From assembly GCF_000719515.1 (NCBI RefSeq), contig NZ_JOGR01000010.1:1-64000 (forward strand): DNA of 64,000 nucleotides, read 5' to 3'. Origin of the DNA: Glycomyces sp. NRRL B-16210. GTDB taxonomy: Bacteria > Actinomycetota > Actinomycetes > Mycobacteriales > Micromonosporaceae. Positions 1-8,531 of the stretch are shown one piece after another; within the stretch, counting starts at the first letter, position 1; each line of letters starts with the position of its first letter. The position numbers and the translations under genes are program-made. The notes under the pieces are model-generated. The model had not been told where the DNA came from and made no database searches. It saw only the letters and a program-made list of their open reading frames with translations.

Positions 1-518
1 TCTTAGTCTGCGCTACACCTACCCGACACCCGTACAGATTCCCTGTCCCTGTGCGTACCTCAATCATCCCCCGAACTGGCACCAACCGCATCACCCACAG
101 CGGGAGAAGACCCTCATGTTTCGGACCGAACGCCTTGCGCCGCAAGCGAAACCGCACCCAACTCACGCCACCGCCACCCTCGCCTACCACCAGCCCCGCA
201 TCCCGCCAACCGACCCCGGCCCTCCACCCGCCACTCCGTCGCCGCCGCCTGAACATCAACCCCATCGGGCCCCGCCCCGACAACGCGCCCGCCCTCCAAT
301 CAGGCCCTCTCGTCGCCGCCGCCTGAACACCAACCCAATCCGTCCTCGCCCCCGGCAACGCACCACCGATTTACCACTCACCCCGTTGTCGCTGCCGCTT
401 TTGACTTTTCACCCACAACAGGCCTCACCTGCACACCGACCGATGCACCCACCGCCAGCGCGCACCAAAAAGCGGGACCCCAGGCCTTGCGGCCTGGGGT
501 CCCGCCTTCTCGGCTCGC
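1..518. other. Gene-free left end, C/A-rich, with a direct repeat
   Basis: No credible gene is seen in this stretch. The open frames here are Pro/Arg-rich shadows of C-rich DNA without family resemblance or a convincing ribosome site. A direct repeat is visible: a block starting CGTCGCCGCCGCCTGAACA at 238 recurs at 311, 73 bases later, with about 50 bases of similarity each. The right end holds the terminator of the beta-glucosidase operon. Confidence 0.6.
466..505 (-). terminator. Intrinsic terminator of the beta-glucosidase operon
   Basis: Perfect 15-bp stem (472-486 pairing with 491-505) with a TTGC loop. Read on the minus strand it is followed by five T residues (positions 471 to 467), the classic Rho-independent layout. 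It lies 13 bases past the stop codon of the GH1 gene and so should end the four-gene sugar operon transcribed leftwards. Confidence 0.9.
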
Positions 519-1877
519 TCAGTTCCAGCTCAGCGACTCGCCGCCCGTGGCGATCACGTCTCGGTACCACTCGGCGCTGCGCTTGAGGGTCCGCCTTTGC
601 GTCTCATAGTCGACGCGCACCAGCCCGAACCGCTTCGCGTAGCCCTCGGCCCACTCGAAGTTGTCCAGCAGCGACCACACGAAGTACCCGCGCAGGTTCA
701 CGCCCTTCTCGATCGCCCGACCCGCCGCCTTCATGTACCCGTCCAAGTAGTCCACCCGGTCCGCATCGTCCACGGTCCCGTCCGCGCCCACCGCGTCGTC
801 GAACGACGCGCCGCTCTCGGTGATGTACACCGGCAGATCGGTGTAGTCCGCCGAGAGCCGCTCCAGCACCCTCCGCAGGCTGTCGGGCCTGATCTCCCAG
901 TCGAAAGAGGTCACCGGCCCCGACGGCGGCAGCGCCCGGCCCTTCAGGTGCTCGTCGCTCGGGTCGGCCTCGATCACGAAGCGGTGGTAGTGGTTGACGC
1001 CCACGAAGTCGAGGGGCGCGGCGATCGTCTCCATGTCCCCGGGCCGCACCGCGTCGAACGCACCGGTGGGCGCGAAGTGGCGCAGCATGTCCTCGGGATA
1101 GGAGCCCTTGAACAGCGGGTCGAGGAACAGCCGGTTCCCGCCGCCGTCCGCCAGGCGCGCGGCCTCGCGGTCGGTGGCCGAGTCCGAGGCCGGCTCCACA
1201 TCGGTCATGATGACCGCCGATCCGACCTTCGCGCCGGGCACCGCGTTCCTGATCGCGGCGACGGCCAGGCCGTGGCCGACGTTCAGGTGGTGCGCCGCCC
1301 GCAGCGCCGCCGTGCGGTCCTGGCGGCCGGGGGCGTGGACGCCCACGTGGTAGCCGAGGAACGCCGCGCACCAGGCCTCGTTGATCGGGATCCACTCGTC
1401 CACCAGGTCGCCCAGGGCCGCCGCGGTGCGCGCGGCGTAGTCGGCGAAGGCCTCCGCGGTCGCCCGCTCGGGCCAGCCGCCCTCGTCTTCGAGCACCTGC
1501 GGCAGGTCCCAGTGGTAGAGCGTCACCGCCGAGCGGATCCCCTTGGCGCGCAGGTCGGCCAGCTGCTCGCGGTAGAACGCGACGGCGGCCGGGTTGAGGT
1601 CCCCGCGCCCCCGCGGCTGGAGCCGCGCCCAGGACACCGACATCCGGTAGGCCTTCAGGCCCAGGTCGGCGGCGATCTGGAAGTCCTCGCGCCAGCGGTG
1701 GTAGTGGTCGCAGGCGACCGCTCCGGTGTGGCCCTCGAAGGTCCTGCCCGGGGTCGCCGAGAAGGTGTCCCAGATGGAGGGTCCGCGGCCGTCGGCCTCG
1801 GCGGCGCCTTCGATCTGGTAGGCCGCTGTCGAAGCGCCCCAAAGGAAGTCGTCGGGGAACGGACTGATCGCGTTCAT
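519..1877 (-). CDS. GH1 family beta-glucosidase
   Basis: Intracellular family-1 glycosidase (452 aa, usual family length, no signal peptide) that would hydrolyse beta-glucosides such as cellobiose after uptake. The N-terminal FLWGASTAAYQIEG block is the GH1 entry motif. The acid/base glutamate is E167 in INEAW and the nucleophile is E354 in YITESGASF. Both motifs deviate slightly from the common TxNEP and ITENG forms (A for P, S for N), but the catalytic residues are present. It is the last gene of an operon with two sugar ABC permeases and a binding lipoprotein, 43 bases behind the second permease, so its substrate is probably the sugar that system imports. Divergent control by the ROK regulator is likely (inference). 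Confidence 0.93.
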   Translation of the reverse strand: MNAISPFPDDFLWGASTAAYQIEGAAEADGRGPSIWDTFSATPGRTFEGHTGAVACDHYHRWREDFQIAADLGLKAYRMSVSWARLQPRGRGDLNPAAVAFYREQLADLRAKGIRSAVTLYHWDLPQVLEDEGGWPERATAEAFADYAARTAAALGDLVDEWIPINEAWCAAFLGYHVGVHAPGRQDRTAALRAAHHLNVGHGLAVAAIRNAVPGAKVGSAVIMTDVEPASDSATDREAARLADGGGNRLFLDPLFKGSYPEDMLRHFAPTGAFDAVRPGDMETIAAPLDFVGVNHYHRFVIEADPSDEHLKGRALPPSGPVTSFDWEIRPDSLRRVLERLSADYTDLPVYITESGASFDDAVGADGTVDDADRVDYLDGYMKAAGRAIEKGVNLRGYFVWSLLDNFEWAEGYAKRFGLVRVDYETQRRTLKRSAEWYRDVIATGGESLSWN

Positions 1878-1920
1878 GTCGTGCTCCTTGCTCGGGTGTT
1901 GCCGGGGGTTCGCCGGCCGG

Positions 1921-3030
1921 TCACTTGTCCACGCCGGTGACGACGATCCCCTGGACGAAGACCCGCTGCGCCACGAGGAAGATCGCGACGGGCAGGGCCA
2001 GCGCCAGGAGCGCCGCGGCGAGGATGAGGTGCGGTTCGGAGTTGTAGACGCCGCTGAAGTAGCTCAGGCCCACGCCGATCGGCACGATCTGGCGGTTCCC
2101 GGCGAGGTACAGCAGCGGTTCGAAGAAGTCGTTCCAGGCGTAGAAGAAGTGGAAGAGGCTCACGGCGGTCAGGGCCGGGAACGCCTGCGGGATGATCACG
2201 CGCACGAAGGTGCGGATCGGCCCGGCCCCGTCGATCCTGGCGGCCTCCTCGAGTTCCTTGGGGATGGTCATGAAGTACTGGCGCAGCAGGAAGACGTTGA
2301 AGGCGTTGGCGAACAGGTGCGGGATGATGAGCGGCAGGTAGGTGCCGACCCAGCCCATCTGGAGGAACACCGCGTACTTGGGCACGAGGGTGACCGCCGG
2401 GGGCAGCAGGATCGTCGCCAGCAGGAGTCCGAAGAGGATGCCGCGTCCGGGGAAGCGGAACCGCGCGAAGCCGTAGGCGACGAGCGCGGAGGAGACCACG
2501 GTGAAGATCACGGTGCTCACCGCGTACAGGAGGGTCCATCCGGTCAGGCGCAGGAACGCGATGGCGTTCCAGGCCTCGGCGAAGTTGCCCCACTGCGGGG
2601 AGAGCCCGGAGACCTTGTCGAGGGTGCGCCAGCGCCCGTCCCATTCGATGGGTCCGGCGCCGGGCGCTTCGGGGTCGATGAAGACGCTGGATTCGCGGCC
2701 GGGCTGGATGAGCGCGAGTTCGCGGACCTCGCCGTCGGGCATGGGCACGCTGTAGACGTCGTATTCCTTGCCTTCGTATTCGAAGGTCTCGGCGGCGACG
2801 GGGAGGATCGGGGTGTTGGGGTCGGAGACGCCGTCCTTGTCTTTGAGCGCGGTGGCGGCGCCGTAGCCGAGGGGCATGAGGAAGAGCAGGGCGAGCAGGA
2901 GCGCGCCGAGGGTGGTGCAGCCGCCGAGGAGGAGGTTGCGGCGCTTGCGCCGGATGGCGGCCTCGGTGGGCGCGGGCTTGCGCTCGGGCTCCTCGGTCTC
3001 CAGGAGGGGGTTGGCTTCGAGCACGTTCAC
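1921..3030 (-). CDS. Carbohydrate ABC transporter permease, MalG type
   Basis: Inner-membrane permease (369 aa) of a CUT1 sugar importer. The EAA loop that contacts the ATPase is visible as EAARIDGAGPIRTF, followed by a hydrophobic C-terminus ending VVTGVDK. The start is a GTG at 3030 overlapping the stop of the upstream permease (GTGA), which marks tight translational coupling. Between the first membrane helix and the rest lies an approximately 95-residue hydrophilic extracellular insert, longer than in minimal MalG proteins. No ATPase gene is in the operon; such systems usually share a genome-wide MsiK-type ATPase, which I infer here. Confidence 0.9.
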   Translation of the reverse strand: MNVLEANPLLETEEPERKPAPTEAAIRRKRRNLLLGGCTTLGALLLALLFLMPLGYGAATALKDKDGVSDPNTPILPVAAETFEYEGKEYDVYSVPMPDGEVRELALIQPGRESSVFIDPEAPGAGPIEWDGRWRTLDKVSGLSPQWGNFAEAWNAIAFLRLTGWTLLYAVSTVIFTVVSSALVAYGFARFRFPGRGILFGLLLATILLPPAVTLVPKYAVFLQMGWVGTYLPLIIPHLFANAFNVFLLRQYFMTIPKELEEAARIDGAGPIRTFVRVIIPQAFPALTAVSLFHFFYAWNDFFEPLLYLAGNRQIVPIGVGLSYFSGVYNSEPHLILAAALLALALPVAIFLVAQRVFVQGIVVTGVDK

Positions 3031-4010
3031 GAGCGCTCCGTTCCGTAGTGGACCCAGTAGCGGGCGGTGCCGAAGAGCACGCCGGTGAGGGCCGCGACGA
3101 CCAGGAAGATGAACCAGGCGAGGGCCGCGCCGTAGCCCATGTCGCCGAAGACGAAGGCCTGCTGGTAGAAGTGCACGAGCAGGAACCGGCTGGCGCCGTC
3201 GGGGCGGCCGGTGGCGCCGAAGAGGACCCAGGGCACGACGAAGTACTGCATGATCAGCACCGAGCCGATGACCAGGTTGTAGAACATGACCGGCGACAGC
3301 AGCGGCAGGGTGATGCTGCGCAGTCGCCGCCACCAGCCGGCGCCGTCGATCGCGGCGGCCTCGTACAGCTCGGTGGGGATGCCCTGGAGTCCGGCGAGGT
3401 TGATCATCATGGCGTTGCCGATGCCCCACAGGCCGATGAAGCTGAAGGCGAACAGGACCAGGACGGGGTTGTCGAACCAGCGGATGCCCTCGGCGCCGGT
3501 GGCGTTGACGCCGGTGAGGCCGATGATCCGGTTGACCCAGCCGGTCTGGGGGTTGAGGACCTGCTGCCAGATGAGGATGCCGGCGACGAGCGGGACCATC
3601 GAGGGCATGTAGAACAGGAGCCGGAAGAACCCGGCGGCCCTGAGGTGGCGCGAGTTGAGCAGCAGGGCCAGGCCGAGGGCGACGACCAGGCTCAGCGGCA
3701 GGAACAGCACGGTGAGGCGGAAGGTCGCGGCCAGTGCGGTCCACGTGTTGGGGTCGGACAGGGCCCGTTCCCAGTTGCTGGTGCCGACGAAGCTGGTGGC
3801 GCCGGGGTCGGTGAGTTGGAAGTCGAGGGTGGAGAAGACGAGCGAGGCGCCGATGGGCACGGCCCAGAACAGGACGAAGCCGATGATCCAGGGGGCGATG
3901 AAGGCGTAGCCCCAGCGGGCTTCGCGGCGTTGCATCGGGCTGGCGGGGCGGGTGGGGCGGGCACCTCGCCGCCTCCGGGCGGTGAGCACCGCTTGGGTGA
4001 AGTCGGACAT
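3027..4010 (-). CDS. Carbohydrate ABC transporter permease, MalF type
   Basis: First permease (327 aa) of the CUT1 sugar importer, with about six predicted membrane helices and an EAA loop reading EAAAIDGAGWWRRL. It forms the heterodimeric channel with the downstream MalG-type protein, whose start codon overlaps its stop. It lies 147 bases downstream of the binding-protein gene; that gap has no gene and could hold a processing or partial termination site so that the binding protein is made in excess. Family assignment is firm; the sugar is unknown, with cellobiose or another beta-glucoside inferred from the adjacent GH1 enzyme. Confidence 0.92.
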   Translation of the reverse strand: MSDFTQAVLTARRRRGARPTRPASPMQRREARWGYAFIAPWIIGFVLFWAVPIGASLVFSTLDFQLTDPGATSFVGTSNWERALSDPNTWTALAATFRLTVLFLPLSLVVALGLALLLNSRHLRAAGFFRLLFYMPSMVPLVAGILIWQQVLNPQTGWVNRIIGLTGVNATGAEGIRWFDNPVLVLFAFSFIGLWGIGNAMMINLAGLQGIPTELYEAAAIDGAGWWRRLRSITLPLLSPVMFYNLVIGSVLIMQYFVVPWVLFGATGRPDGASRFLLVHFYQQAFVFGDMGYGAALAWFIFLVVAALTGVLFGTARYWVHYGTERS

Positions 4011-4157
4011 GTGGGGGGTTCCTCCCTTTCGGAGCGCCGTCTCGGCGGGGTGCCGGGCGGGCCTGCGCGCCCGCCCGGCTGAGTTCGGTCCGGGGTCGAG
4101 TCGCGGTCGAATCGCTATCGAGTCGCGGTCGAGATCGGGCCGACGGTGGCGCTTCGG

Positions 4158-5576
4158 TCAGGCGGTGTCGAAGACCGCTTGCAGGTCGGCTTGGAGCGCT
4201 TCGAGTTCGGCGGCGATGTCGAGGCCGCCCTCCTGTGTGAAGCGGGTGGCGTACTCGGCGATGACCGCCTCGGATTCGAGGAAGTTCGGCATGGCGCCCT
4301 CGTGGGAGGGGTTGTCGACGTAGGACATGCCTTCGACGGCGGTGTCCCAGTTGATGTCCTGGCCTTCGAAGTTGGCGGCGCTGACGCGGTCGAAGTAGCC
4401 GTCCTGGAGGCTGATGCGGGCGGGCATCCCGCCGTAGGTGGTGGTGAGCTCCTCGGCGGCCTCGTCGATGAGGTAGGTCAGCACCTCGAAGGCCTCGTCG
4501 GGGTGGTCGGTGCTCTTGGTGATGGAGAAGGTGTCGGCGTGGAGCTTCGCGGTGGTGGTGCCGTCGTGGGAGGGGACGGCGGCGGTGTCCCAGGAGCCTT
4601 CGAAGCCGGCCATGCAGCAGGTGGCGTACCACAGGTGGGTGTTGCCCATGGCGAGGTTGCCGGACTCGAACCAGGAGCCGGCGTTGAGCATGTCGGAGTC
4701 GCCGTAGGGACCGTTGGGGATGAAGTGGTCGGTCCACATGCCGTCGTAGTACCACTGCTGGGCCTCGGCCCAGGCCTCGGGGATCTGGGCGTTGCCGTCG
4801 GCGTCGACGAAGCTGCCGGCGCCGAAGAGGGTGGACTGGGCGCGGATGTCGGCGAAGATGTTGCCGAAGCCGAACTGGACGATGTTGCCGGTGTCGAAGT
4901 TCGGGTCGGTGGCGTCGTTGCCGTCGGCGTCGACGGTGAGCTGCTTGGCGAGGTCGGTCATGGTGTCGATGTCCCAGGGCCGCTCCTCGCCTTCGGCGTC
5001 GACGTAGGGGGCGCCGTACTCCTGGGGCGGGTAGGGCAGTCCGGCCTCGTCGAAGAGGTCGAGGTTGACGTACATGAACGAGGGGAAGACGGCGAAGGGC
5101 AGGCCGATCTGGCCCTCTTCCTCGATGCGGTAGAAGTCGACCAGGGCGGGGTCGAAGTCGGTGAGGTCGTAGTCGTTCGACTCGATGTGCGGGGTGAGGT
5201 CGAGCCAGGCGCCGGGGAAGGTGGAGCGGCCGCGGATGCCCATGGGGCCCACGATGTCCGGGGCGTCGCCGGTGGCGATCTGGGTGGAGAGGATGTTCGG
5301 GGCCTGGTCGGCGTCGACGATCTCAAGGACGAGGGTGATCTCGTTCTGGCTCGCGTTGAAGTCCTCGACGACCTTCTCCTGGGCGGGGATGGTCGGGGCG
5401 TCCGAGCCCGCGCCCATGCCGACGAACCAGCGGATCTCGACGCGGTTGGAGGCGCTGGATCCGCCGCCGTCGAGGCAGGCGGCGAGGGTGGTGGTGGCGA
5501 GGAGGGCCGCGCCGACGGCTGTGGCGGTGCGGACTGCGGCGTTGCCACGGCCGCGAAGGGGAGGTTTGATCCTCAT
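4158..5576 (-). CDS. Sugar-binding lipoprotein of the ABC importer (SBP family 1)
   Basis: Extracellular solute-binding protein (472 aa). The N-terminus has basic residues, a hydrophobic stretch and the lipobox TLAAC, so it should be lipid-anchored on the outer face of the membrane. Sequence features such as EKVVEDFNAS and the aromatic-rich ligand cleft segment (WYATCC, WYYDGMW) are typical of CUT1 binding proteins. It is the first gene of the sugar operon and is transcribed divergently from the ROK regulator across a 262-base region with operator-like palindromes. The ligand is probably a beta-glucoside, by context only. Confidence 0.92.
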   Translation of the reverse strand: MRIKPPLRGRGNAAVRTATAVGAALLATTTLAACLDGGGSSASNRVEIRWFVGMGAGSDAPTIPAQEKVVEDFNASQNEITLVLEIVDADQAPNILSTQIATGDAPDIVGPMGIRGRSTFPGAWLDLTPHIESNDYDLTDFDPALVDFYRIEEEGQIGLPFAVFPSFMYVNLDLFDEAGLPYPPQEYGAPYVDAEGEERPWDIDTMTDLAKQLTVDADGNDATDPNFDTGNIVQFGFGNIFADIRAQSTLFGAGSFVDADGNAQIPEAWAEAQQWYYDGMWTDHFIPNGPYGDSDMLNAGSWFESGNLAMGNTHLWYATCCMAGFEGSWDTAAVPSHDGTTTAKLHADTFSITKSTDHPDEAFEVLTYLIDEAAEELTTTYGGMPARISLQDGYFDRVSAANFEGQDINWDTAVEGMSYVDNPSHEGAMPNFLESEAVIAEYATRFTQEGGLDIAAELEALQADLQAVFDTA

Positions 5577-5838
5577 AGGATGCTCCTAGGTGCAGCCGCC
5601 GGGAGAACGCCGGCGGCTTGGGAGGGATTTTCGGAAGGTTCCTTTGTGGTGCTCAGGGGTCAGTGCGGGTCGCAGTGGGCTTCGGTTCGGTGGGGTCCGG
5701 GATCGGCCCGGAGGTACGCTGATTTAGACGTACACGACTTATTGATAAGACTTAGATTAAGTAGCTAGACTCAAGCCGTCAATCTCTTCGATATAACGGC
5801 ATTGTTTCGGACCGATAACAACACGGACTGGTGGACAG
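5577..5838. promoter_or_regulatory. Divergent promoter region with two tandem palindromes
   Basis: Intergenic region between the sugar-binding protein and the ROK regulator. It becomes AT-rich at 5720-5810, unlike its surroundings. Two abutting palindromes stand out: CTTATTGATAAG at 5738-5749 (5-bp arms) and ACTTAGATTAAGT at 5750-5762 (5-bp arms). A further GTAC-N12-GTAC pair lies at 5714-5733. These are likely operators for the ROK repressor controlling both the sugar operon and itself (inference from position). Confidence 0.6.
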
Positions 5839-7020
5839 ATGGAAGCCCCTCGGCACAGGACGACCCGCGATCTCAAGATCGGCAACCGGAGACGGCTGCT
5901 GCGGACCCTGTACTTCGACGGCCCCCTCACCCGCCGCGACTTGGCGCCCGCCACGAACCTGAGCACCGCGACGATCAGCAACGTCACCGCCGAGCTGCTC
6001 GCCGACGGGGTGCTGCGCGAGGCCGGGAAGGTCGAGTCCGACGGCGGCAGGCCCCAGATCCTCCTGGAGGTCGACCCCGGGCACGCCAGGGTCGTGGGCG
6101 TCGACGTCGGCGAGACGCACGTGCGCGTCGAGCTGCTGGACCTCAAGCTCACCGAGCGCGCCAGCGCGCAGCACGCGCTGGCGCCGGGGCGCCACGACCC
6201 GGCGACGGTGGTCGAGCACATCGTCGCGGGCGTGAAGTCGGTGCTGGCCGAGGCTGACGGGGTGCCGGTGCTCGGCGTGGGCGTGGGGATGCCGGGGATC
6301 ATCGAGTACGGGCCCGAGGGCGTCATCCACGCGAAGACGTTCGGGTGGGACGCGGTGCCGTTGGGCCGCATGTTGATGGAGCGGCTGGGGCCGCTGCCGG
6401 TCCACGTCGAGAACGGCGCGATGACGATGGGCCAGGCCGAGCTGTGGTTCGGGGCGGGCAAGGGCGCGGACAACGCGGTGATCGCGTTGATCGGTTCGGG
6501 GGTCGGCTCGTGCATCGTGGCCGGGGGCGCGCTGTACCGGGGCGCGGGTTCGAGCGCGGGCGAGTGGGGCCACACCACGATGCAGGTGGCCGGGCGCCGG
6601 TGCCGGTGCGGGTGCCGGGGGTGCCTGGAGGCCTATGTGGGCGCGGAGGGCATCCTGGACCGCTATCTGGCGTCGGCGGGCGCGGTGGACCTGTCGGGCG
6701 GCGGCGAGGAGGCGGCGCTGGAGCGGATCCTCGACGACGAGTCGGCGGCGGCGGTCGCGGTGGTGGACGAGACGGTCGAGTACCTGGGGGCGGGTCTGGC
6801 GGACCTGCTGAACCTGTTCAACCCCGAGCTCATCGTCATAGGCGGCTGGGCCGGTCTCATGCTGGCGAAGCGGCGCCTGGAGGACATCGAGGCGGCGGCG
6901 GGCGCGTACTCGCTGGGCCAACCGTTCGCGACCGCGAAGATCGTCCCGGGCCACCTGGGCCCCGACGCGGTGGCGAAAGGCGCGGCGACCCTGGTAATCG
7001 AGCAGTTCTTGAGAGGCTGA
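5839..7020 (+). CDS. ROK family transcriptional repressor
   Basis: Sugar-responsive regulator (393 aa, normal for NagC/XylR-type ROK proteins). Residues about 15-65 form a winged helix-turn-helix (GPLTRRDLAPATNLSTATIS), and the rest is a ROK sugar-kinase-like domain. The ROK zinc motif CxCGxxGCxE is present at 255-264 and GEWGH at 241-245. The position that carries the catalytic aspartate in ROK kinases (ENDAN-type motif) reads ENGAM at 191-195, so kinase activity is unlikely, as usual for ROK repressors. It is divergent from the sugar operon, which it probably represses until the imported sugar binds. Confidence 0.9.
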   Translation: MEAPRHRTTRDLKIGNRRRLLRTLYFDGPLTRRDLAPATNLSTATISNVTAELLADGVLREAGKVESDGGRPQILLEVDPGHARVVGVDVGETHVRVELLDLKLTERASAQHALAPGRHDPATVVEHIVAGVKSVLAEADGVPVLGVGVGMPGIIEYGPEGVIHAKTFGWDAVPLGRMLMERLGPLPVHVENGAMTMGQAELWFGAGKGADNAVIALIGSGVGSCIVAGGALYRGAGSSAGEWGHTTMQVAGRRCRCGCRGCLEAYVGAEGILDRYLASAGAVDLSGGGEEAALERILDDESAAAVAVVDETVEYLGAGLADLLNLFNPELIVIGGWAGLMLAKRRLEDIEAAAGAYSLGQPFATAKIVPGHLGPDAVAKGAATLVIEQFLRG

Positions 7021-7157
7021 GCCTCAAAAACCGCGTTTCAGGGGCAGCGAACCGGGCGCGCCGTGTCGGCCGCTCGATGCGGCCGCGTAGCAGCGGTTCG
7101 AACGTTCGGGACGGCTCCCCGGTTCCTCTGTCGCGCATAGTGATCGGGATCGCACGA

Positions 7158-8393
7158 CTACGTCGCCCGCTGCACCAGTTCGTCGGCTCGGGTGCGGCCT
7201 CTTGTTACGTAGTCCTGTGTGAACCGCTTTACGGCGGCTTTGATCTCCGGGTCGGTCTGTGCTTCGGTGGCCGCTTCGAAACAGGTGCGGGCCGCTGCCG
7301 CTATCGAGGTGTCGTGGAGGGCGGCCGTGGACGCGCGCAGGTACAGGTCCGCCGCCGAAGCGTTGCGCCACAGCGGCTCCAGTGCCTCGCGGGCCGCCGC
7401 GTTCGCGGCCGGGTCGTCGAAGAGGGCCGCGGTGGCGGCTACGGGCACGATCCAGTCGGCGCCCGGCTGCGCGTCGATCATGCGCAGCTCCAGGTAGGCC
7501 CCGCGCGGCCGGACCGGCGGGAACAGCGTCGTCAGGTGGTAGTCGAGGTCGTCGGCGGTCGGCCTCCGGTCGCCGGTGCTGCGGATCCAGTCGCGGAACG
7601 TCAGGCCCCTCGGCACGGTCCAGCGGCCCGGCCCGCGGATCGCCATGACCCGCGCGTCGAGCGCGTACCGGGCCCAGGCCGCGCGCGGGTCCGGGTCCTC
7701 CTGCGCCACAGGGCGGGCACGCGTCGCGTCGATCGCGGTCCACACGTGCTGGCGGGTCGAGCGCCACAGGCTCGGCGCCCCGCGCCGCAGCGGCGAGTTC
7801 GCGAACGCGGCGATGAGCACCGGGGCCAGCCGGTGCGCCAGGGTCCAGCGGCCGGCCAGCCCGCGGGGCCCTTCCTCGTCGAGACCGATGTCCACGCAGA
7901 CCTGGACGGACGCGGTGTTCGCCATCATCCACCGCCCGGCGCGTCCGTCCTGGTCGAACAGCTCTTCCATGGCCTGGTAGCGCGGGGTGCGCAGCACCCT
8001 GCGCGGCAGGCGGACCGGGTCGAGCCCGAGCCCGAGGAGTTCGAGGCCCTCGTCGCCGAGGGCCGCCCCGACGCGGGCCCGGTCGGCTTCGAGGGCGTCG
8101 AAGCACTCCCGCAGGTCCGCGACGGGCGGCGTGCTCAGTTCGATCGCCCCGCCGGGCTCGAAGCTGAGCCGGGTCCGTCGCGGCAGGGCGTCGCGGACCC
8201 CGAGCAGGGCCTTGACCGATTCGGGGTCGATGCGGCGGCGCCGGTCGGTCATGTTCTGCACCAGCCATTCGACCTCCGCTCCCACCTTCGCCGGGACGGT
8301 GGGCCGGAAGGCGAGGGCCGCAATGTGCTCGAACGCGGTGTCCTCGGTCAGGGGCGGGGCGGCGGTGCGGTCGCGGAGCGAGGCGTCGGACAT
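7158..8393 (-). CDS. egtA: EgtA-like glutamate-cysteine ligase
   Basis: Predicted ATP-dependent ligase (411 aa) making gamma-glutamylcysteine, the first dedicated precursor in ergothioneine synthesis. Family marks are VGAEVEWLV near the N-terminus, LSFEPGGAIELSTPP, ANTASVQVC and PPVRPRGAYLELRMIDAQPG. The start at 8393 is chosen because GGAGG lies 6 bases upstream; an in-frame ATG at 8462 would add a Pro/Arg-rich 23-residue leader of no family character. No egtB, C, D or E gene is nearby, which is unusual because these normally cluster. A CCTA-N9-TAGG palindrome 80-100 bases upstream ties it to the sulfur regulon. A different GCS2-family ligase is possible, but the motifs favour EgtA. Confidence 0.85.
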   Translation of the reverse strand: MSDASLRDRTAAPPLTEDTAFEHIAALAFRPTVPAKVGAEVEWLVQNMTDRRRRIDPESVKALLGVRDALPRRTRLSFEPGGAIELSTPPVADLRECFDALEADRARVGAALGDEGLELLGLGLDPVRLPRRVLRTPRYQAMEELFDQDGRAGRWMMANTASVQVCVDIGLDEEGPRGLAGRWTLAHRLAPVLIAAFANSPLRRGAPSLWRSTRQHVWTAIDATRARPVAQEDPDPRAAWARYALDARVMAIRGPGRWTVPRGLTFRDWIRSTGDRRPTADDLDYHLTTLFPPVRPRGAYLELRMIDAQPGADWIVPVAATAALFDDPAANAAAREALEPLWRNASAADLYLRASTAALHDTSIAAAARTCFEAATEAQTDPEIKAAVKRFTQDYVTRGRTRADELVQRAT

Positions 8394-8472
8394 GCTGACC
8401 TCCAGACTTGGCTGCGCCGGCCCGGGGCGTGCCTTGGGCCGGGCAGGTCGGACCGGTGTCATCCGACCATTT

Positions 8473-8494
8473 ATTCCTATCTGTTCAATAGGAT
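8473..8494 (-). promoter_or_regulatory. Sulfur-regulon palindrome upstream of egtA
   Basis: ATTCCTAT (8473-8480) and ATAGGAT (8488-8494) form an inverted repeat with the core CCTA-N9-TAGG. It sits in a local AT-rich patch between egtA and rrf2, positioned to act on egtA transcription. The same core with the same 9-base spacer occurs at 9041, 9878 and 18633. Confidence 0.7.
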
Positions 8495-8531
8495 ATATAG
8501 ATATTACGGCCCGCGAGAGCGCCGCGCAACC

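Noticed and set aside
51..586. Two overlapping plus-strand ORFs at the left end
   Set aside because: Pro/Arg-rich, no ribosome site, no domain, and they run into the antisense of the GH1 gene.
2501..2755. Plus-strand ORFs opposite the sugar permeases
   Set aside because: Antisense frames without any membrane or domain pattern, opposite well-supported genes.
5779..6954. 391-codon minus-strand ORF opposite the ROK gene
   Set aside because: Antisense shadow of a clear ROK protein; composition is His/Arg/Pro filler typical of high-GC reverse frames.
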